Below the pieces are notes generated by a model that saw only the letters and a list, made by a program, of their open reading frames with translations, did not search any database and was not told where the DNA came from. From Paenibacillus sp. FSL H7-0326 (lineage in GTDB: Bacteria; Bacillota; Bacilli; Paenibacillales; Paenibacillaceae), in assembly GCF_001955535.1 (NCBI RefSeq), contig NZ_MPVN01000002.1, positions 558,001 to 622,000 on the forward strand: a stretch of 64,000 nucleotides of DNA, in the 5' to 3' direction. Of the stretch, positions 58,624-64,000 are shown piece after piece. Both the position numbers and the translations under genes were made by a program. The stretch's first letter is position 1; each line of letters begins with the position of its first letter.

Positions 58624-59286
58624 TTATCCCCCAATACTATGCCGGATTTCTCTAATGGCCTCTGCACGGTCTGTACGGCCAAATACCGCGCTGCCCGCAA
58701 CGAGGACGTCAGCACCTGCATCCACGACTAAAGGCGCTGTCTCCTTCGTAATGCCTCCATCTACTTCAATATGAACGTTTGAACGGCCCAATTCGTTAAG
58801 CTCATTCCGGATTTGTCTGATCTTCTGGATCGTTCTCGGAATGAAGGCTTGTCCCCCAAAGCCGGGATTGACTGTCATCACAAGAACCATATCGACATCT
58901 CCGAGCACTTCGCTGATCGCGCTGGCAGGAGTTCCTGGATTAATAGCTACCCCAGCCAGGATGCCGTGCTCTTTGATCAAATGAATGACTCTGTGCAGAT
59001 GGACACAAGCCTCGGCATGAACTGTAATCATTCCTGCGCCTGCCTTTACGAAGTCGGCTATGTAGTTCTCAGGATTCTCAATCATCAAGTGGACATCCAG
59101 CAGCAAGCTGGTATGCGGCTTGAGGGACTGTACGATGGGTGCTCCCAGCGTAATGTTCGGAACGAAATGCCCATCCATGACATCAACATGGATCCAATCT
59201 GCGCCGGAAGCCTCTGCTTCGGCTACTTCTGCGCCCAGACGGGCGAAATCTGAGGACAGGATAGATGGTGCGATTAATACTGACAT
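58624..59286 (-). CDS. rpe: Ribulose-phosphate 3-epimerase
   Basis: A 220-residue TIM-barrel enzyme of the pentose phosphate pathway that interconverts ribulose-5-phosphate and xylulose-5-phosphate. Motifs are APSILSSDFARLG, the metal-binding WIHVDVMDGHFVPN, LDVHLMIENPE, MTVNPGFGGQ and IEVDGGI with the catalytic Asp, and the phosphate loop VAGSAVFG. The start lies 2 nt after the rsgA stop. Confidence 0.97.
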   Translation of the reverse strand: MSVLIAPSILSSDFARLGAEVAEAEASGADWIHVDVMDGHFVPNITLGAPIVQSLKPHTSLLLDVHLMIENPENYIADFVKAGAGMITVHAEACVHLHRVIHLIKEHGILAGVAINPGTPASAISEVLGDVDMVLVMTVNPGFGGQAFIPRTIQKIRQIRNELNELGRSNVHIEVDGGITKETAPLVVDAGADVLVAGSAVFGRTDRAEAIREIRHSIGG

Positions 59287-59288
59287 GT

Positions 59289-60197
59289 TTAGTACCTCCG
59301 TTTCTTATCTTTCATTTCCTCCAAGAACTGCACATAGTGTGTGTATCTGCTCTCGGCAATGTCGCCTTCTTCCTTGGCTCTGATCACTTGACAGCCTGGC
59401 TCATGCGTATGGGTACAGCCGCGAAATTTGCAGCCGCCGGCATATTCACGAAATTCTCTGAAGCAATCGCTCAGCTCCTCTACGCCAATCTCCAGAAAAT
59501 CCAGTTGACTGAAGCCTGGTGTATCTGAAACAAACCCGCCATTATCCAGTGGAATGAGCTCTACGTGCCGGGTTGTATGCTTACCTCTGCCCAGCTTCAT
59601 GCTTATAATACCTGTTTCAAGCTCCAGCCCTGGAAGCAGTGCATTCAGAAGCGAGGACTTGCCCACACCTGATTGACCTGAGAAGACGCTGATCTCTCCA
59701 GCCAGCCGCTGCTTCAAGCGATCCATTCCTGTGCCTTGACGAGAGCTGGTAATGATGACTTCATACCCTATAGACTCGTACAGACGGACAAGCTGCGCAT
59801 AACGATCATCAGACTCGTCAGCAAGGTCCATTTTTGTAAGGCAGATCACTGCTTGAAGACCCGCCTGTTCAATATGAACCAGGAACTTGTCCAGCAGCTG
59901 AACATTCATATCCGGTTCCTTGAGCGAGAATACCAATACGGCGAGATGCGCATTGGCCACAGGAGGGCGGATCAGCTCGGTATCTCTCGGCAGAATTTCT
60001 TCAACCGTTCCTTCCCCGTTTTCGGTAAGCGTATATTTTACATAGTCACCTACAAGAGGAGTAATCCCTCTTTTCTTGAAAACACCTCTAGCTCTGCATT
60101 GAACAGCAGATACATCCTTATCCGGTGTTCCGCGATCTGGAGCAGGCTTAACGTAATAATATCCGCTTAGCGCTTTGATAATAACTCCCTCCAGCAT
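59289..60197 (-). CDS. rsgA: Ribosome small-subunit-dependent GTPase A
   Basis: A 302-residue circularly permuted GTPase that helps mature the 30S subunit. It has an N-terminal OB domain, then G4 (CLTKMDL), G1 (SGQSGVGKSSLLNAL) and G3 (DTPGFS), and a C-terminal zinc site CKFRGCTHTHEPGCQV. In B. subtilis (cpgA/yloQ) it is phosphorylated by PrkC, encoded just upstream. The start is ATG behind GGGCGGTG. Confidence 0.96.
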   Translation of the reverse strand: MLEGVIIKALSGYYYVKPAPDRGTPDKDVSAVQCRARGVFKKRGITPLVGDYVKYTLTENGEGTVEEILPRDTELIRPPVANAHLAVLVFSLKEPDMNVQLLDKFLVHIEQAGLQAVICLTKMDLADESDDRYAQLVRLYESIGYEVIITSSRQGTGMDRLKQRLAGEISVFSGQSGVGKSSLLNALLPGLELETGIISMKLGRGKHTTRHVELIPLDNGGFVSDTPGFSQLDFLEIGVEELSDCFREFREYAGGCKFRGCTHTHEPGCQVIRAKEEGDIAESRYTHYVQFLEEMKDKKRRY

Positions 60198-60253
60198 AAT
60201 TCACCGCCCTTTTAGGTTTGAAAAAAATTGAATTCTGATTCTTAATGAAGAAC

Positions 60254-60272
60254 AGGCGCCCCTAAGGCGCCT
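60254..60272 (-). other. GC-rich inverted repeat between prkC and rsgA
   Basis: AGGCGCC (60254-60260) and GGCGCCT (60266-60272) are perfect 7-nt arms around five nucleotides, 36 nt after the prkC stop. On the minus strand it is followed by GTTCTTCATT, so it may attenuate read-through into rsgA. Confidence 0.45.
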
Positions 60273-60307
60273 AGAATGAGGAATGCAGCTGAATTTCAGT
60301 AGCCAGA

Positions 60308-62503
60308 TCACTCTTCACCGTCTTCATCTTCATTCTGATTGTCTCCACGGCCATTGCCGTTATTGCCGTTGTTATCGTTGTTTCCATTGCCTTCTTCATT
60401 ACCATTACCATTATTGCCATTATTACCTTCATTGCTCTCGTTACCCGGATCCTCTGGGTTCGGCTCTTCATCCGGACCCGCCCCTTCTTCACCATCTCCC
60501 GAATGGTTGTCAGGAGTAACAGCTGGTCCAATCTCCGGTGTGGTAACCGTTCCGTTCTTCGCATCAAAATATCTCACTTCAAATGTATCCATCAGCTGTC
60601 CATCACGATAAACGGATACGACTCCATCCTTGTTCGGAGCCAGAACGAGCGGTACGGTCAGCGTTTCTGTCTTCTTGATCGTCTCCGTACCATGCTCTTG
60701 GTTCTCTCCTCTGGCATCGGTGAAGGTGATACGGATCTTGCTGTTCTTGCCTTCTTCATGAGGAGCTACCGAAATATGATAATTGTACTCGATCGTCTCT
60801 GGTGAATACCCCGTGCTTACAAAGATCGTAATTTCTTCACCCGGAACAACTGCAGCCCCAGCATCATAAGGCCATTGCTGGGTAACCCTGCCTTTCTCCA
60901 CTTCAAAGCTTGGCTCTTCTTTAACCGGTGCAACAGTCAGTTTATTCTTTCGAATCAACTCTTCTGCCTCTGCGCGAGTTTTATTGATCAGATCAGGCAT
61001 TTCGACCATTTCCTGGCCTTTACTTACCCTCAGGGTGATGGTATCTACCTCCGGGTCAAAAGGCTGGCCTTCGGTAACCGATTGTCCAATCACTTCATTA
61101 ACGGACTCTTCACTGAATTCCTCCGTTTTCTTGATTCGATCTTCACTCATGCCAAGTGCCAGCAATTCCTGAACTGCATCTTCATAATTTCGACCTGTAA
61201 GCCCCGGCATGGTTTCCTTCGGCTTCTCCACACTTACAGTAAGGTCAATTAGCGAACCTTTCTTCACGACAGCTCCTTCAGGCCTGCTCTGCTCGTAGAC
61301 AATTCCCGGATCGACACCTTCTTTATATTCCTGGAGAACCTGATTAACCTCTATCCCTTGCTGAGCAAGCAAGGCTCTGGCTTCTTCCTCGGTCTTATCA
61401 ATAACGCTCGGCACGGTTACTTCAGGCACAACAAGCGCACTCTCGACATACCAGACAACACCGGCTAGTGCAATCAGGATGAACAGTGTCAACGAGACCC
61501 AAAACGCTGCCCGCTTCTTGGATTTTTTCTTCTTGGATTTACCGTCTGTTACTGCTTCGTCTGGAGCCATTTCAGGTGCATCCGTATAGGATGGCCCGCG
61601 TGATTCCGGCTTGATCGCAGGAATGATACGGGTCTGATCTGTATCGAACTCATCATCGAATACAAGCTTCTCCTCATTCAGGCGATCCGGCAGCAAACAG
61701 GTCTCCAGATCGGTCAACATTTCCAGCGCTGACTGATAACGCTCATTCGGATTTTTACGCATTGATTTAAGAATAATATTCTCAACACTCTGTGGAATCA
61801 GCGGATTAACCGCACTCGGCTCCTCGAATTCCTCCTGCAGATGCTTCAGCGCTACACTGATCGGGCTCTCTCCAAGAAACGGAAGCTGTCCGGTCAGCAT
61901 TTGATAGATAACAATACCAAGTGAGTACAAGTCGGATTTCTCACCTGTTACAACCCCCTTGGCGTGCTCGGGAGAAAAATAATGCACTGAGCCGACGACT
62001 GAGCCGGTCTGCGTAATCGTCGTCGAGGTCACGGCACGAGCGATTCCGAAATCTGTAACTTTGACCCTTCCATTTTTGCCTATCAGAATATTATGCGGCT
62101 TGATATCGCGGTGAATAATTTGATTATGATGGGCATGATCCAGTGCATCCGCAATCTGTGCAGCAATTCTGACAGCTTCATCGACTTGAAGCGGTGCACG
62201 TTCTTTTATAATTTCATTCAGATTCTGACCTTCGATATACTCCATCACGATGTAATGGATGTCTTCTTCCTGACCTACATCATAGATACTAACTACATTC
62301 GGATGAGACAAGGATGCAGCCGATTGGGCTTCTCGTCTAAACCGACGAATAAACTCGTCATCATGAACGAATTGCTGACGAAGCACCTTGATAGCAACAT
62401 TACGTCCGAGCAAAATATCGTGCGCTTTGTATACCAGGGCCATTCCGCCTCCGCCGACGCGCTCAATCACTTCATAACGTCCGCTCAGCTGATGTCCGAT
62501 CAT
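60308..62503 (-). CDS. prkC: PASTA-domain serine/threonine protein kinase PrkC
   Basis: A 731-residue membrane kinase. The cytosolic kinase domain (1-275) has the glycine loop GGGGMALVYKA, Lys40 in NVAIKVLR, IIHRDIKPHNILI, VTDFGIARA and a Thr-rich activation loop. A membrane segment (FWVSLTLFILIALAGVVWYV) starts near residue 340. Three PASTA domains follow (VTVPSVIDKTEEEARALL; KETMPGLTGRNYEDAVQEL; VEMPDLINKTRAEAEELI), then an Ig-like domain and a Gly/Asn/Glu-rich tail of about 70 residues not found in B. subtilis PrkC (648). It senses muropeptides and controls germination. It overlaps prpC by ATGA. Confidence 0.96.
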   Translation of the reverse strand: MIGHQLSGRYEVIERVGGGGMALVYKAHDILLGRNVAIKVLRQQFVHDDEFIRRFRREAQSAASLSHPNVVSIYDVGQEEDIHYIVMEYIEGQNLNEIIKERAPLQVDEAVRIAAQIADALDHAHHNQIIHRDIKPHNILIGKNGRVKVTDFGIARAVTSTTITQTGSVVGSVHYFSPEHAKGVVTGEKSDLYSLGIVIYQMLTGQLPFLGESPISVALKHLQEEFEEPSAVNPLIPQSVENIILKSMRKNPNERYQSALEMLTDLETCLLPDRLNEEKLVFDDEFDTDQTRIIPAIKPESRGPSYTDAPEMAPDEAVTDGKSKKKKSKKRAAFWVSLTLFILIALAGVVWYVESALVVPEVTVPSVIDKTEEEARALLAQQGIEVNQVLQEYKEGVDPGIVYEQSRPEGAVVKKGSLIDLTVSVEKPKETMPGLTGRNYEDAVQELLALGMSEDRIKKTEEFSEESVNEVIGQSVTEGQPFDPEVDTITLRVSKGQEMVEMPDLINKTRAEAEELIRKNKLTVAPVKEEPSFEVEKGRVTQQWPYDAGAAVVPGEEITIFVSTGYSPETIEYNYHISVAPHEEGKNSKIRITFTDARGENQEHGTETIKKTETLTVPLVLAPNKDGVVSVYRDGQLMDTFEVRYFDAKNGTVTTPEIGPAVTPDNHSGDGEEGAGPDEEPNPEDPGNESNEGNNGNNGNGNEEGNGNNDNNGNNGNGRGDNQNEDEDGEE

Positions 62504-63282
62504 GATTCAACCCCCTCTTCAACAACACTTAAAGGGCCCGCTGGCATTTCAAATAAAGCAACCGTAATATTATCGTCCCCTCCGGCCAGGAGTGCGAGCT
62601 GCAGCAGCCTGTCTGCCCGTTCAGACAAAGGCAGATCCGATTGCCCGATCACGGTTGCCATCTGCACACTGCTGACCAGGTTGCTTAAGCCATCACTGCA
62701 GAGCATAATTACATCCCCGGCTTCCAGAATGACAGGGTACAGATCCACAGACACATCCTCATCCGTTCCAAGCGCTCGGGTAACGACATTTTTGAGCGGA
62801 TGTACATGCGTCTCTTCTTCACTGATCTGACCATTCTTGTACAGCTCATTAACTAATGTATGATCATCTGTCAATTGAACGACCTTATCGCCTGTTATCT
62901 TGTAAGCACGGCTGTCGCCAATATGGCCAATAATGCCGGAAGCATTACTCATAAGGAGCGCAACGACGGTTGTCCCCATGTTGTGCAGCTTCTCATCCCC
63001 AGCCGCTGTACGATAGATGACTTCATTCGCGTGCAGAATGGCATCGCTCAGCGCAGCACTCAGCGATGCCTCTGACAAACCGGGCTCAAGCACCGAGAGG
63101 TCATCGGATACCGTTTCTACAGCCAGTCTGCTTGCTGTATCCCCGGCAAGATGTCCGCCCATACCGTCTGCGACAATACCTAATATATATCCCTGATCCA
63201 GATGCCTTATCCAGGCGGAATCTTCATTTACCGAACGAACTCGTCCTACGTGACTCACATGCACTGTATTCATCACAGTCAT
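62500..63282 (-). CDS. prpC: PP2C-type protein phosphatase PrpC
   Basis: A 260-residue metal-dependent Ser/Thr phosphatase that reverses PrkC phosphorylation. Motifs are VRSVNEDSAWI, GIVADGMGGHLAGDTAS, IGHIGDSRAYKI, VVTRALGTDEDV, MLCSDGLSNLV and GGDDNITVAL, giving the Asp cluster for two metals. The start overlaps nothing, but its stop overlaps the prkC start (ATGA). It lies 9 nt after rlmN. Confidence 0.96.
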   Translation of the reverse strand: MTVMNTVHVSHVGRVRSVNEDSAWIRHLDQGYILGIVADGMGGHLAGDTASRLAVETVSDDLSVLEPGLSEASLSAALSDAILHANEVIYRTAAGDEKLHNMGTTVVALLMSNASGIIGHIGDSRAYKITGDKVVQLTDDHTLVNELYKNGQISEEETHVHPLKNVVTRALGTDEDVSVDLYPVILEAGDVIMLCSDGLSNLVSSVQMATVIGQSDLPLSERADRLLQLALLAGGDDNITVALFEMPAGPLSVVEEGVES

Positions 63283-63291
63283 ATCCTCACC

Positions 63292-64000
63292 TCAAGCTTC
63301 CTTGTGCTTCTCCATATGCTTCGCACGCAGCTGACCACAAGCGGCTGCGATATCATGACCCTGCTCTCTGCGGATTGTTACATTAACTCCATGATCAGCG
63401 AGGATACGCTGGAACTGGAATATATCCTTGCGAGCTGTTCTGATATATTTACGCTCCGGCACATAGTTTACCGGGATCAGATTGACATGGCACAGCATGT
63501 CCTTCAGAACACCCGCAAGCTCTTCGGCATGCTCCGGCTGATCGTTAACGCCGCCGATCAAGGCATATTCGAAGGTAATGCGTCGTCCTGTTTTGCCTTG
63601 GTAATAGCGAAGGGACTCCATTACATCATCAAATGGGAACCGGCGGTTAACAGGCATCAGCTTCGAACGCAGCTTATCATTCGGTGCATGGATGGAGATA
63701 GCCAGGTTAATCTGGGTGTCCTCATCAGCAAATTTATAAATATTTGGAACAATACCGCTTGTCGACACTGTGATATGACGCTGACCAATATTCAGACCTT
63801 TCTCGTGAATCATCGTTCTAAGAAACTTCATCGTCTCATCGTAGTTCTCAAATGGCTCACCCGTACCCATAATGACGATACTGCTCACACGTTCATTGCG
63901 TTCATCCAGTATTTGCTGGGAGCGCACGACTTGAGCAATAATCTCACCAGCAGTCAGGTTCCGCTTCAAACCGCCCAGTGTAGAGGCGCAAAAAGTACAG
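63292..64000 (-). CDS. rlmN: 23S rRNA (adenine-2503-C2)-methyltransferase RlmN, 5' end cut by the window
   Basis: Visible is the C-terminal part of a radical-SAM methyltransferase, about 235 residues; the gene continues beyond the right edge. The frame enters as [20 protein letters not shown], which holds the last two Cys of the CxxxCxxC iron-sulfur motif. Then come [42 protein letters not shown] and the C-terminal catalytic Cys in [13 protein letters not shown]. It methylates A2503 in 23S rRNA and some tRNAs. In B. subtilis it is likewise followed by prpC. Confidence 0.95.
   Translation of the reverse strand, partial: CTFCASTLGGLKRNLTAGEIIAQVVRSQQILDERNERVSSIVIMGTGEPFENYDETMKFLRTMIHEKGLNIGQRHITVSTSGIVPNIYKFADEDTQINLAISIHAPNDKLRSKLMPVNRRFPFDDVMESLRYYQGKTGRRITFEYALIGGVNDQPEHAEELAGVLKDMLCHVNLIPVNYVPERKYIRTARKDIFQFQRILADHGVNVTIRREQGHDIAAACGQLRAKHMEKHKEA

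Noticed and set aside
60271..60567. ORF of 98 codons opposite in frame to the prkC tail
   Set aside because: Shadow of the low-complexity Gly/Asn tail; Met/Thr/Lys-rich nonsense composition.
1..64000. CRISPR arrays, prophage, transposases, tRNA or rRNA genes
   Set aside because: The two tandem arrays have no spacer structure and no cas genes; no transposase, integrase or RNA gene signature was seen.

Overview
The window looks like a chromosome segment of a spore-forming Firmicute, most likely a Paenibacillus or close relative. The reasons are: moderate GC with strong AGGAGG-type ribosome binding sites and frequent TTG/GTG starts; sporulation genes (spoVM, spoVIF, two SleB-like hydrolases); the conserved block rlmN-prpC-prkC-rsgA-rpe-(small membrane gene)-spoVM-rpmB; and Bacillus-type pairs such as yvgK-modAB, yqjW-yqjX, amj and ydaT. 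I saw no rRNA or tRNA gene, insertion sequence, prophage or CRISPR array.

Layout. 1-7.2 kb: a sugar-type oxidoreductase, a VTT membrane protein, a fused MsrA-MsrB, the lipid II flippase Amj, a YdaT-like stress protein behind a sigma-B-like promoter, a ROK kinase with an APH-fold kinase, and a DUF421 protein. 7.2-9.5 kb: a short pyruvate kinase with a 42-bp tandem repeat at its 3' end and a 100-bp tandem repeat upstream of its 5' end. 9.5-14.1 kb: an ABC exporter with a zinc ribbon plus DUF1854 protein, a Mor/CD3324-like regulator, a VOC protein and several very small ORFs.

14.1-23.6 kb is a catabolic island: a PucR-type regulator; a NitT/TauT-type importer (ATPase, permease, lipoprotein) with an isochorismatase-like hydrolase; and an overlapping operon of amidase, FAH-family enzyme, cyanurate/barbiturate-type ring-opening amidohydrolase and cytosine-deaminase-like amidohydrolase. 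Together they predict uptake, deamination, ring opening and stepwise hydrolysis of a nitrogen heterocycle as a nitrogen source.

23.8-28.6 kb: a YitT-family membrane protein behind a roughly 300-nt structured leader; a divergent two-gene unit of a TIR-like protein (CBASS/Pycsar effector type) with a C-terminal GAF-like region and a tiny basic partner; a VOC protein, an unknown protein and a cysteine synthase. 28.7-39.3 kb: a DinG-like helicase, a GNAT acetyltransferase, a secreted PL9 pectate lyase, a regulator with modAB (no modC), an NlpC/P60 hydrolase behind a c-di-AMP (ydaO) riboswitch, and two SleB-like hydrolases. 39.4-49 kb: a NiaP-like transporter and a six-gene polysaccharide operon (membrane glycoside-hydrolase-like proteins, HEAT protein, processive GT2, degenerate receiver, nucleotide-sugar dehydrogenase).

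49.8-52.3 kb: an SOS cluster (perfect LexA box, Y-family polymerase, YolD-like protein, SRAP protein). 52.3-64 kb: housekeeping genes spoVIF, recG, degV, fakA, rpmB, spoVM, rpe, rsgA, prkC, prpC and the 3' part of rlmN. The most promising places for new biology are the TIR-like pair, the ring-opening island, the YitT leader, the polysaccharide operon with its degenerate receiver, and the repeat arrays flanking pyk.
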